From Elusimicrobia bacterium UBA4817 (GTDB lineage: Bacteria > Elusimicrobiota > UBA8919), in assembly GCA_002402375.1 (NCBI GenBank), contig DHFT01000049.1, forward strand, positions 1 to 28,633: a stretch of 28,633 nt of DNA, given 5' to 3'. Under the pieces are notes generated by a model, which was not told the DNA's origin, did not search any database, and saw only the letters and a program-made list of their open reading frames with translations. Positions 1 to 7,500 of the stretch are shown here, piece by piece (position 1 is the first letter of the stretch; every line of letters begins with the position of its first letter). A program made the translations under genes and the position numbers.

Positions 1-192
1 TGGAATAAAAAAGCCAATCCGATGAAACAGGGACAAAATTTTGCATGGGAAACGGTCGTAATGCTGCCGCCCGGCGAATACAGATATGCTTATATTGTTG
101 ACGGAAAAAGGATAAACGACCCCAATAACAGAAAAACGGTTCATCTTAAAACCGGCAAAGCATCCGTTCTGAAAGTTGAACCGCTTCCATGA
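1..192 (+). CDS. C-terminal fragment of a CBM48-like glycogen-binding protein
   Basis: The first 63 codons form an open frame that is already running at the window edge and ends at TGA 190-192. The peptide has the pattern of an AMPK/isoamylase-type glycan-binding fold (CBM48): a Trp followed by Lys and Asn, then WE, then 'LPPGEYRYAYIVDGKR' and 'NDPNN'. The central PPGxYxYxYxVDG stretch is the most conserved part of that family. Such domains bind alpha-glucans or act as accessory modules; in several candidate phyla they also occur as small stand-alone proteins. The upstream part, and so any catalytic domain, lies outside the window. The stop overlaps the coaX start (ATGA), which suggests translational coupling. 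Family assignment is fairly sure, function is not. Confidence 0.7.
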   Translation, partial: WNKKANPMKQGQNFAWETVVMLPPGEYRYAYIVDGKRINDPNNRKTVHLKTGKASVLKVEPLP

Positions 193-905
193 AACTTCTT
201 GCGATTGATATCGGGAACACAACTATAAATTTCGGGCTCTCTGAAAATGAAAAATTAGAAAAAATTAAGATATTTACCGAAAAATTCAAAAAAATTCCCT
301 TCGGCAATTATGATGCCGCCATAATTAGTTCGGTTGTCCCTTTCGCTACAAAAAAAATAATTCGTCAGTTAAAAGTTAAGCCAATAATCATTGACCATAA
401 AAATATACCGATAAAAATAAAAGTAAAAAATCCTGAACAAGTTGGTTCGGACCGTCTGGTGAATGCCATTGCTGCTATTGAAATTTATGGAGCGCCGGCG
501 GTAGTGATTGATTTAGGAACGGCTACGACTTTTGATGTCGTCTCAAAAAAGGGAGAGTATATCGGCGGAGTAATTGCGCCCGGAATTAAAATTTCAGCGG
601 AATCACTTTCTGAAAAAACTGCAAAATTGCCTAATATAAAGCCGGAAGTTCCGAAAAATATCATCGGTAAAAATACAAAAGAAGCGATACTATCCGGCAT
701 ATTCTATGGACATCTCGGACTGATAAGGGAGGTGATAGAAAAAGTTAAAGGTGAAAGGTTAAAGGTTAAAAACCTGAAAGTGATTTTGACGGGCGGATAT
801 GCAAAGTTTTTCTCAAAACATTTTCCGGATTTCATAGTTGACGAAGATTTAACCTTAAAAGGACTTGAAATAATTTTTGACAAGTTGCTCGTCGGAAATA
901 TATGA
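189..905 (+). CDS. coaX: Type III pantothenate kinase
   Basis: CoaX phosphorylates pantothenate, the first step of coenzyme A synthesis, in the cytoplasm. The 238-residue length is typical, at the short end. The N-terminal phosphate-binding loop 'DIGNTTINFGL' is present. So are 'EQVGSDRLVNAIAA' (pantothenate site and dimer interface), 'VIDLGTATTFDVV' (second acidic/phosphate motif) and 'YIGGVIAPGIKIS'. All are hallmarks of the type III (ASKHA-fold) enzyme, not of type I or II. The start overlaps the upstream stop by ATGA. Residues about 186-195 are encoded by a 7-base tandem repeat (744-771) that inserts a Lys/Val/Arg-rich segment before the last strands. The 3' end contains the promoter and operator candidate of the next gene. 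Confidence 0.95.
   Translation: MKLLAIDIGNTTINFGLSENEKLEKIKIFTEKFKKIPFGNYDAAIISSVVPFATKKIIRQLKVKPIIIDHKNIPIKIKVKNPEQVGSDRLVNAIAAIEIYGAPAVVIDLGTATTFDVVSKKGEYIGGVIAPGIKISAESLSEKTAKLPNIKPEVPKNIIGKNTKEAILSGIFYGHLGLIREVIEKVKGERLKVKNLKVILTGGYAKFFSKHFPDFIVDEDLTLKGLEIIFDKLLVGNI
744..771 (+). repeat. Four-unit 7-base tandem repeat inside coaX
   Basis: Units GTTAAAG, GTGAAAG, GTTAAAG and GTTAAAA follow each other exactly. Because 7 is not a multiple of 3, the repeat is read in all three frames in turn and yields 'VKGERLKVKN'. It is one of several unrelated heptamer repeats in the window. Confidence 0.85.
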
Positions 906-918
906 CAAATGTCATATA
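877..918 (+). promoter_or_regulatory. Promoter with overlapping palindromic operator candidate
   Basis: TTGACA at 877-882 is followed after 16 bases by TATATG at 899-904, inside the coaX 3' end. A perfect inverted repeat with 9-base arms (TATATGACA at 899-907, TGTCATATA at 910-918, spacer AA) covers the -10 and likely start site. This is the classic position for a repressor site acting on the outer-membrane protein gene at 943. No regulator can be named from sequence. Confidence 0.55.
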
Positions 919-942
919 AATTATAGAGGGGAAGGAGATGGT

Positions 943-1707
943 ATGAAAAAATATTTATCTGTGTGCACTGCGTTCATCTGTGTTCTTTATCTGTGTAATC
1001 TGTGTTCTTTTGGGTTTTCGGCAACACTCGGTTTTGATGAACTCATCAACAAACTTGAAAATACATATGTGAAGCCGTTGGCAAAAGATGTCGGGGCAGT
1101 TTTGGGCGGCGGAATGTTTCATTCGGGAAGAACGCTTGCTCTCGTCCCGGGTATTGATGTCGGTTTTTCCGCCGTGACCGTTATGCAACCTTCCGATGAC
1201 GATATTATTCTGAAAGATGCAATCGGTAAAAAGCCGTTCGGTCTGCCGTATATCCAGTTAACGAAAGGTCTTCCGTACAATCTTGACATAACCCTCCGCG
1301 GTTTTCCGGAATCGCAGGATTTGAAACTGCTCGGCGCCGGGCTTAAATACGGAATTATTGAGAGGGAACTTGCGGTGGTAAAACTGGGTTTATCGGCGAT
1401 GTATTCATATAACCAGTTGCAACATTCAAATTTTAAAGCAACTACAAATTCTTTTGCAGGTATTTTTTCCGTAAAAATTCCGGTTATAGAGCCGTATCTC
1501 GGAATTGCCGTTGACAGCACGAAACTGGAAACGGATTTTAGTAATGCCGAACTTGGGGTAAAAACAAATGTTGATGTCTCTGTTTCCGAACCGAGATATG
1601 TTCTTGGATTGAATTTCTCGCTGATTCCGTTTACATATATAAATGTCGCAGGAACATATTCCGTTGACCATTACGGAGTTGATTTCGGATTGGGATTGAA
1701 ATTTTAA
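943..1707 (+). CDS. Predicted outer-membrane beta-barrel protein
   Basis: This is a 254-residue exported protein. The start at 943 is preferred because GGGGAAGGAG lies a few bases upstream; an in-frame start at 877 would read through the promoter and operator region. The N-terminus is a signal peptide (Lys-Lys, then a Cys/Leu-rich core to about residue 26). The rest alternates short polar turns with strands such as 'LDITLRGFPE', 'LAVVKLGLSAMYSYNQL' and 'YINVAGTYSVDH', and ends 'VDFGLGLKF'. A terminal Phe after a beta-strand is the typical C-terminal signal for outer-membrane insertion. I do not recognise a named family with confidence; it resembles the DUF6588 type of porin-like proteins. The signal-peptide core is encoded by a dispersed ATCTGTGT repeat. 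The gene has its own promoter and operator candidate. Confidence 0.75.
   Translation: MKKYLSVCTAFICVLYLCNLCSFGFSATLGFDELINKLENTYVKPLAKDVGAVLGGGMFHSGRTLALVPGIDVGFSAVTVMQPSDDDIILKDAIGKKPFGLPYIQLTKGLPYNLDITLRGFPESQDLKLLGAGLKYGIIERELAVVKLGLSAMYSYNQLQHSNFKATTNSFAGIFSVKIPVIEPYLGIAVDSTKLETDFSNAELGVKTNVDVSVSEPRYVLGLNFSLIPFTYINVAGTYSVDHYGVDFGLGLKF
957..1005 (+). repeat. ATCTGTGT repeats encoding a signal-peptide core
   Basis: Four exact copies of ATCTGTGT lie at 957-964, 976-983, 989-996 and 998-1005, inside the signal sequence of the outer-membrane protein. The reverse complement (ACACAGAT) is the same word family as the CGCAGAT/ATCTGTG repeat between groES and groEL. The run of 'ctgtg' words explains the four Cys residues of the signal peptide. 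Confidence 0.8.
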
Positions 1708-1708
1708 C

Positions 1709-1737
1709 TTGCTTTTCTGAAACTTTTTTAGTAAAAT
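1709..1737 (+). promoter_or_regulatory. groESL promoter candidate
   Basis: TTGCTT at 1709-1714 and TAAAAT at 1732-1737, spacer 17, begin right after the preceding stop. Transcription would start near 1744. No CIRCE element (TTAGCACTC-N9-GAGTGCTAA) is visible, so HrcA control is not supported here. Confidence 0.55.
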
Positions 1738-1752
1738 TGCATCAAATATGAC

Positions 1753-1777
1753 TGTAGCCCCCGAATTCATTCGGGGG
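1753..1777 (+). repeat. TGTAG-CCCCCG hairpin repeat in the groES leader
   Basis: TGTAG is followed by a perfect 9-base-arm inverted repeat (CCCCCGAAT at 1758-1766, ATTCGGGGG at 1769-1777). The hairpin ends 13 bases before the strong ribosome site GGAGGTGA (1791-1798) of groES. A sibling copy lies at 28315-28337 in front of another gene. Confidence 0.8.
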
Positions 1778-1805
1778 TGAGCGAAGCGAATGGAGGTGAT
1801 TTTTT

Positions 1806-2096
1806 ATGAAAATTAGACCGCTCGGCGACAGAGTAATAGTCAATCCGGCAGAGGAAAAAGAGGTAAAGAAGGGCGGAATTATAATTCCGGATACTGCAAA
1901 AGAAAAACCGCAGGAAGGCGACGTCATCGCGGTGGGACCGGGAAAAGTTGACGAAACCGGCAAGAAAATTCCGATGGACGTCAAAACAGGCGATAAAATT
2001 CTTTACGGGAAATATTCCGGAACGGAAATAAAAATTGACGACAAAGAATATCTCATTATGCATCAGGAAGATATTCTGGGAATAGTTGAAAAATAA
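1806..2096 (+). CDS. groES: Co-chaperonin GroES
   Basis: This is the 10-kDa co-chaperonin, 96 residues, which caps the GroEL ring in the cytoplasm. The N-terminal 'IRPLGDRVIV' and 'GGIIIPDTAKEKPQEGDVIAVGPG' contain the mobile loop; 'KILYGKYSGTEIKIDDKEYLIMHQEDILGIV' completes the canonical fold. The start is fixed by GGAGGTGA 7 bases upstream. It is transcribed with groEL, which follows after 98 bases that hold a repeat. Confidence 0.98.
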   Translation: MKIRPLGDRVIVNPAEEKEVKKGGIIIPDTAKEKPQEGDVIAVGPGKVDETGKKIPMDVKTGDKILYGKYSGTEIKIDDKEYLIMHQEDILGIVEK

Positions 2097-2099
2097 TGA

Positions 2100-2172
2100 A
2101 ACCGCAGATAATCGCAGATGAACGCAGATTAAGACAATGAAAGAATGATTTTATCTGTGTAAATCTGTGGTT
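2100..2172 (+). repeat. CGCAGAT / ATCTGTG inverted repeat between groES and groEL
   Basis: AACCGCAGAT (2100-2109) pairs as RNA with ATCTGTGGTT (2163-2172), with one G-U pair. Between them are two more CGCAGAT/GCAGATT words and one ATCTGTGT. The element fills most of the 98-base spacer and ends just before the groEL ribosome site. It looks like a dispersed non-coding repeat of the kind common in uncultured candidate phyla. Confidence 0.75.
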
Positions 2173-2194
2173 AAGAATTTGGAGGTGTTTAAAA

Positions 2195-3850
2195 ATGGCA
2201 AAACAGTTGAAGTTTTCTGACGAGGCAATGCGTGCTATAAAAGCGGGCGTTGATAAACTCGCAAATGCAGTAAAGGTAACTCTGGGACCAAAAGGCAGAT
2301 ATGTAGTTCTTGATAAAAAGTTCGGTTCTCCGACGGTAACTAACGACGGCGTGACCATCGCTAAAGACATTGAACTTGAAGACCCGTTTGAAAATATGGG
2401 TGCGGAACTTGTAAAAGAAGTGGCGTCAAAAACGAATGATGTCGCAGGAGACGGCACGACTACGGCAACACTTCTGGCGCAGTCAATAATAACCGAGGGT
2501 TTAAGAAACATTACCGCAGGTGCGAATGCAATTCATGTAAAAAGAGGAATTGATAAAGCGGTTGAAACGGCCGTAAATTACATCAAAAAAGTTGCAAAAA
2601 AAATTCCGCAGGATGATCTTGGCAAAGCGAAAGATGAAATCGGTCAGATTGCCACGATTTCCGCAAATGACAGGGAAATCGGAAATCTCATAGCGGATGC
2701 GATATTAAAAGTCGGGAAAGACGGCGTCATCACGGTTGAAGAGGGAAAATCAGCCGAGACAACTTTGGATGTTGTTGAAGGAATGCAGTTTGACAGGGGC
2801 TATGTTTCGCCCTATTTTGTCACCGATGCAGAAAGAATGGAAACGGTTCTGGAAGATGCTTACATCATCATAACCGATAAAAAACTTTCATCAATGCAGG
2901 ACCTTCTACCGCTTCTGGAAAAAATCGCCCAGACGGGAAAACAGTTCCTGATTATAGCGGAGGATTTAGAAGGCGAAGCGCTTGCAACGCTTGTGGTCAA
3001 TAAACTTCGCGGCACCCTAAAATGTGCGGCAGTAAAAGCGCCCGGTTTCGGCGACAGAAGAAAGGAAATGCTTGAGGACATAGCGTGTCTTACGAAAGGT
3101 CAGGTTATTTCAGATGAGTTGGGGCTGAAAATTGAGAAAATCGGACTTGATATGCTCGGTTCTGCGAAACGCATCGTTATTGACAAGGAAAACACGACTA
3201 TTGTTAACGGCGCCGGACACAAAGAAGACATCAAAAAACGGGTTAACCAGATAAGAAAGCAGGTTGAGGATTCCACTTCCGATTACGACAAGGAAAAACT
3301 TCAGGAACGGCTTGCAAAACTTGTCGGCGGAGTTGCCGTTATAAATGTCGGTGCATCAACCGAAACCGAGATGAAATCCAAAAAGTTCAAGGTTGAAGAT
3401 GCGATGCATGCCACCCGTGCTGCTGTTGAGGAAGGCATTATACCCGGCGGCGGAGTTGTTCTTCTTCGGGCAATTGCGGAAGTTGAAAAACTCAAAAGCG
3501 GTGACCCTGACGAGCAAACCGGCATAAATATAGTCAAACGGGCGCTTGAAGACCCGATTCGTCAAATTTCCGAAAACGCCGGTATAGAGGGCTCCATAGT
3601 TGTTGACAGGATTAGAAAAGAATCAAATGTCAACTTCGGGCTGAATGCTGAGACCGGCGAATATGTTGATATGCTCAAGGCAGGAATTATTGACCCCGCA
3701 AAGGTTACTAGATTTGCATTACAGAATGCATCGTCAATATCGGGGCTTCTGCTGACGACTGAATGCCTTATTACTGACATTCCTGAAAAAGACAAAGGAC
3801 CGATGATGCCTCCGGGCGGAATGGGTGGAATGGGCGGCGGGATGTATTAG
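2195..3850 (+). CDS. groEL: Chaperonin GroEL
   Basis: This is the 60-kDa chaperonin subunit, 551 residues, slightly longer than the usual 540-548. It forms the double-ring folding chamber with GroES in the cytoplasm. The ATP-binding segment 'VTLGPKGR', the 'NDGVTIAKDIELEDPFENMGAELVKEVASKTNDVAGDGTTTAT' region (about residues 48-95, containing the catalytic Asp of DGTTT) and 'PGGGVVLLRAI' are all intact. The C-terminus has the characteristic flexible Gly-Met tail 'GGMGGMGGGMY'. GGAGGTG stands 9 bases before the start. A terminator follows at 3881. Confidence 0.98.
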   Translation: MAKQLKFSDEAMRAIKAGVDKLANAVKVTLGPKGRYVVLDKKFGSPTVTNDGVTIAKDIELEDPFENMGAELVKEVASKTNDVAGDGTTTATLLAQSIITEGLRNITAGANAIHVKRGIDKAVETAVNYIKKVAKKIPQDDLGKAKDEIGQIATISANDREIGNLIADAILKVGKDGVITVEEGKSAETTLDVVEGMQFDRGYVSPYFVTDAERMETVLEDAYIIITDKKLSSMQDLLPLLEKIAQTGKQFLIIAEDLEGEALATLVVNKLRGTLKCAAVKAPGFGDRRKEMLEDIACLTKGQVISDELGLKIEKIGLDMLGSAKRIVIDKENTTIVNGAGHKEDIKKRVNQIRKQVEDSTSDYDKEKLQERLAKLVGGVAVINVGASTETEMKSKKFKVEDAMHATRAAVEEGIIPGGGVVLLRAIAEVEKLKSGDPDEQTGINIVKRALEDPIRQISENAGIEGSIVVDRIRKESNVNFGLNAETGEYVDMLKAGIIDPAKVTRFALQNASSISGLLLTTECLITDIPEKDKGPMMPPGGMGGMGGGMY

Positions 3851-3880
3851 AGACAATTAAAAATTGAAAATTAAAAATGT

Positions 3881-3917
3881 AAAAAAGGGGTGGAATTATT
3901 TCTGCCTCTTTTTTATT
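3881..3917 (+). terminator. Intrinsic terminator after groEL
   Basis: AAAAAAGGGG (3881-3890) can pair with CCTCTTTTTT (3905-3914, one G-U) across a 14-base loop, followed by ATTTT. It closes the groESL transcript. The A-tract upstream may let it act on opposing transcription too. Confidence 0.7.
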
Positions 3918-3950
3918 TTGATATTTCTCGTCGGAAAATAAAAAAAGTAC

Positions 3951-3979
3951 TTGACAAAACGCCTAAAATACTTTATAAT
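3951..3979 (+). promoter_or_regulatory. Consensus sigma70 promoter of the riboswitch leader
   Basis: TTGACA (3951-3956), a 17-base spacer and TATAAT (3974-3979) give a perfect consensus housekeeping promoter. Transcription would start near 3986, making a leader of about 570-690 bases ahead of the large exoprotein gene. A maximal promoter fits control by transcription attenuation downstream. Confidence 0.88.
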
Positions 3980-4003
3980 TATAGTGGCGAGGCAAAGCCG
4001 AGC

Positions 4004-4083
4004 AATTATATCGTCGTTTGATATAATTCAAAAGAGGCGATGAAATTGCCGCGCCGCGTAATTATATCGCCTTTGATATAATT
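4004..4083 (+). repeat. Duplicated AATTATATC...GATATAATT hairpins
   Basis: There are two perfect hairpins with identical 9-base arms. AATTATATC 4004-4012 pairs with GATATAATT 4020-4028 (7-base loop); AATTATATC 4060-4068 pairs with GATATAATT 4075-4083 (6-base loop). GC-rich sequence with GAGGCGATG and GCCGCGCCGCG lies between. They sit between the promoter start site and the first aptamer. The arrangement suggests a small mobile repeat or a stable 5' cap on the leader RNA. Confidence 0.8.
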
Positions 4084-4114
4084 ATAATGGGTAGATGGAA
4101 TATCTGTTTACCCG

Positions 4115-4212
4115 CAGAAGCGAAAAAGGCAAACCCCCGCCTTTGTGAAGTGAAAAAGCGGGGGGGCGCAAAGCTGCGGAACCTTGAAGGTTGGTCCGGC
4201 TGCCGTTTTGAG
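4115..4212 (+). promoter_or_regulatory. Cyclic-di-GMP-I (GEMM) riboswitch aptamer 1
   Basis: The two most conserved GEMM-I strings are present with correct order and spacing: AAA-GGCAAACC (4128-4135) and GGCGCAAAG (4165-4173). They are joined by a GC-rich P2 hairpin (CCCCCGC with GCGGGGG). A second hairpin follows (AACCT/AGGTT around 4180-4192), ending in CCGGCTGCCG, which resembles the family's 3' 'AGCCGGGUUGCCG' strand. GEMM-I RNAs bind cyclic-di-GMP and usually control motility, pili and surface proteins. The boundaries are approximate. Its 3' strand TCCGGCTG (4195-4202) has a perfect alternative partner CAGCCGGA at 4226-4233. Confidence 0.8.
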
Positions 4213-4248
4213 AGTAAGTTGTTGCCAGCCGGATTGTTGTAAGGTCAG

Positions 4249-4336
4249 CCGAGTTGCCGAATAATATCGTAAGTCAATAAGTAGTTAGATGTTAGAATTT
4301 CTAACTTACGGTATTTGTGAGGTAATTCGGTTTTTT
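4249..4336 (+). terminator. Riboswitch-linked intrinsic terminator between the aptamers
   Basis: CCGAGTTGCC (4249-4258) pairs with GGTAATTCGG (4321-4330), and six T follow (4331-4336). An inner stem CGTAAGT (4268-4274) with ACTTACG (4304-4310) stabilises it. The 5' strand overlaps a second CAGCCG word (4246-4251) that could pair with CGGCTG in the 3' strand of aptamer 1. That is a ready-made antiterminator. It suggests that ligand binding favours termination, but the direction is inferred only. Confidence 0.7.
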
Positions 4337-4346
4337 CTTTGAAAAA

Positions 4347-4420
4347 GATTACAGCGATGAAAGACAAGATTACAGTGATGTTGACTTATCACCGCAATCG
4401 GTTTATAAATCGCCGTAATC
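4347..4420 (+). repeat. Two-tier nested inverted repeat between the aptamers
   Basis: GATTACAGCGAT (4347-4358) pairs with ATCGCCGTAATC (4409-4420), 11 of 12. Inside it, GATTACAGTGAT (4368-4379) pairs with ATCACCGCAATC (4388-4399), 10 of 12. The two left arms are near-identical direct repeats. The RNA would fold as a long hairpin with one internal loop, placed between terminator 1 and aptamer 2. Confidence 0.7.
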
Positions 4421-4427
4421 ATTCTTA

Positions 4428-4568
4428 ACACGATAAAGGCAAACCCGTCGGTCATTATGACCCAACTCTCCGATGTAGCATCGGGGAGACCAAGGCGGGG
4501 GCGCAAAGATACAGAATCTACGAGGCGTCCTGATAAACCGGGATGAATCAAGATGGCTGATTCGCCGA
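4428..4568 (+). promoter_or_regulatory. Cyclic-di-GMP-I (GEMM) riboswitch aptamer 2
   Basis: This is a second GEMM-I core: AAA-GGCAAACC (4438-4445) and GGCGCAAAG (4500-4508). The P2 arm is extended by a strong extra hairpin (CTCTCCGATG 4466-4475 with CATCGGGGAG 4479-4488, loop TAG). The 3' part is more divergent than in aptamer 1, and its closing strand seems to be GATGGCTGATTCGCC (4552-4566), matching the family's 3' pattern moderately. If so, the aptamer includes the ATG at 4553. Tandem GEMM-I aptamers on one transcript are known and can sharpen or combine responses. Confidence 0.75.
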
Positions 4569-7500
4569 AAGATGTTGAATCCGCATTAAGCGGAAATAAT
4601 CGTTTTGCCGCTAATACAGAAAAAAAAGAAACTCGCAACGGCGGGTCAGCTTTGGAGCGGCTTTTTTATTTGATAAACAAAGGTATCAAAATAAATCCTG
4701 AAGAATACAAAATAGCAATTGTTAAATTTGTAATTATTGGGTTTTTGATTCTATTGTTTCCGGCAAATATTTTCGCAATTTCAACTATTTTGTCACCGAA
4801 TAAATCCGCTTACAGTATTCAGTATATTCCGATAAAAGGCGGTGCAGCGGAGGATTCAAAAAAGGTAGAGGTTCAAATAGAGCAGATTGAATCAAAGACA
4901 TTTTGGGACGGGAAGTGCTGGGTGGGAACGCCGAACTGGCTTCTGTGCGAAGGAACGACTTCGTGGACATATCCTATCTCAACATATTTCTCGGAAAATC
5001 TTTCTTACAATATAAAATCACGGGCGACCGATATTTCCGGGAACACTGAAATTCCCTCCGCCGGCGTAACTTTTTATATTGACAAGCAGTCGCCGACATC
5101 CTATATTTCTTTTCCCGAAAGCGGAAAAACTTATGCCGATGTTCCGAAAATTTACGGACAGGCGGCGGATTGGGGAAGCGGAGTTGCTTTTGTTAGAGTG
5201 CGGCTTAAGGACTTAACCGACGGGACATGCTGGGACGGGAAGAATTGGACCGCAAACGAGGTGTGGGTAAAAGCGGAAGGCGTTTCGTCGTTTTCCGTGC
5301 CAGTAAATATATGGAAAATAAACCATCAATATAATGTAACTTCACAGGCGGTTGATTTTGCTCAACTTGAACAATCACTGTATTCCGGCTGGAATTTCTC
5401 AGTTATCTGTGCATTAAATCTATCGGCAAAAACATCAAAACAAACATACAATTACGGCGACCCGGTCAGCGTTGAAATTGCCGTTGAAAACACATCTCAA
5501 AGCACACAGATTTTGGAACTGCCGTCATCAAAAATTTACGATTTTACGGTTGATTCAATTTACAGATATTCCGACAGTAAAGTGTTTGAACCAGTCAAAA
5601 CCTCATTCAATTTTAAGCCGGGAATTACGCTATATTCAGAAAAAATTGTTCAAATAATTCCGAAAGGACAGCATCTTTTAACAGCGTCTATTGAGGGCAC
5701 GGCAATAACATCCAAATATGTTTTTGATGTTATTGCGGACACAATTTCTCCGACAGTTACACTCCAGCCGGTCGCCGACGGCCAATACAGATATTTTTCA
5801 ATTCCGGTTGCCGCAAATATAACGGATAATTCCGCTATAAAATCGGTCACACTTTTCAGCGGAATAAATTTTTGGGAAATGGTAAAAACTGCGGATACTC
5901 TGTGGACGGGCGCAATTCCTGCCGACTACAATACTTCCGATACGCTTTCATATCATATTGAAGCAGTTGATATTTCCGGAAATAAATCAACAACGGAAAC
6001 AAAAACTTTTTTCACAAAAGATGTTCCCGCCCCGAAACCTGAGGATATAACGGTTGCCGTTCAACAGGAGTTCACATATCTTATCGGAATTAAAAACTTT
6101 GCCGAAATTTCCGGCGTTTATTACAGGGTTTATTATGACAAAGGCACCGGCGTTGTTGATTATTCAAACTCTCTCGGAATAATAAATGAAAGCACAAAGA
6201 CGCTCACCACCCCGAAATTATCGCCGGCAACCGAATATAAATTTGTTATTGTGCCTGTTACCGAACTGGCCGAAAATAATACGGATGCACTGCAATCTTC
6301 CGCTATTCCGAAGATATCCATAACAACACCCTCAAATGAAGAGGAACTCTGGGAAGGCGGTGGTGGAGGAGGCAGAATAAGAATACGCGTTCCATTACCG
6401 CCGGCAGTTGAAATTTCAACGGATGTAGTTTTTAGCGGTGGAAACGATGGCGGTATCATCCGACTTGACCCAATCACAGACCCGATTCCAATTCCAGATT
6501 ACCCGACTAATCCAGACCCGACATTGCCAAAAAAACCTACCGATTATTATTATATTGAAATTATACCGCCACGGCAACCGATTGTGCTTAATTATGTGGA
6601 CGGCAATCAGGACGGTTTTTTGGACGGCACTTTTATAAAGGAAACCACACTTGTAATTTTAAGATATGATGAATTTGAAGAAAAATGGGGGGGCGGGTTT
6701 GAGACAACCGTCAATACAGAACTTAACAAATGTTTTGCTTATGCGCCCGCGGAAGGAAAATATGCTTTGTTCTCGGTATTTCAGATTTATCCGGTTCCGG
6801 TATTCAATTTAACCGGTGAAGCGACCGAAAAATCGGAAGCAAAAATCTGCTGGCAGCCGTCACCGTCTGTAAATTCACAACAGTATAATGTTTATTACGA
6901 TAACGCTTCGTATCTTGAAAAAATTTATTCTGCAAAATACCGCATTTACTGGGACAGGGGAACGGGAACTGTTGATTATTCAAGACCGCTCGCTGAACTT
7001 CAAAATCCGTCGGTTGAGTTCGTTTCGCAGAAACTTGAAAAAGGACTTTATAAATTTGCGGTTCGGGTCATTGATATTGAGGGAACGGAGGAAAAAAACA
7101 CAAATTATGTTACTGTAAATATTGATGTGCTCGGTTCTGCTTCTGCCGGTATAAGAGTTCCCAAAGAAGGAAAACGGCTGTGTGGAAATGCGGTTACAAT
7201 AATAGCGGATGCGACGCCGGATACGACGGCAGTGAAGTTTCAATATAAAAGTTCGCAAAATCAATGGACGGACATTTCAATTATTGACAAAAAGCCGCCT
7301 TACGCTGTCTATTGGAATGTCTCTTCAATACCTGCTGGTAAATATCTCATTCGGGCGGTAGCGTATGATTTATTAAACCTTGCCGAAAAAAATCCCGCTG
7401 AAACAACTGTCTATGTTGACGATGTTAACTGGGACATTTCCGAAGACGGCAATCCCGATGTCAACCCGAACGAGCAGCACAGAAAACAGGAAAAAATTAC

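Noticed and set aside
877..942. Longer N-terminus for the outer-membrane protein from 877
   Set aside because: It would read through the -10, the palindrome and the ribosome site and put 22 polar residues before a normal signal peptide.
1740..1805. CIRCE/HrcA operator before groES
   Set aside because: The inverted repeat is CCCCCGAAT/ATTCGGGGG with a 2-base spacer, not TTAGCACTC-N9-GAGTGCTAA.
3954..3956. A short protein gene in the 3851-4552 gap
   Set aside because: The gap has frequent stops and is fully accounted for by a terminator, a promoter, hairpins and riboswitch aptamers.
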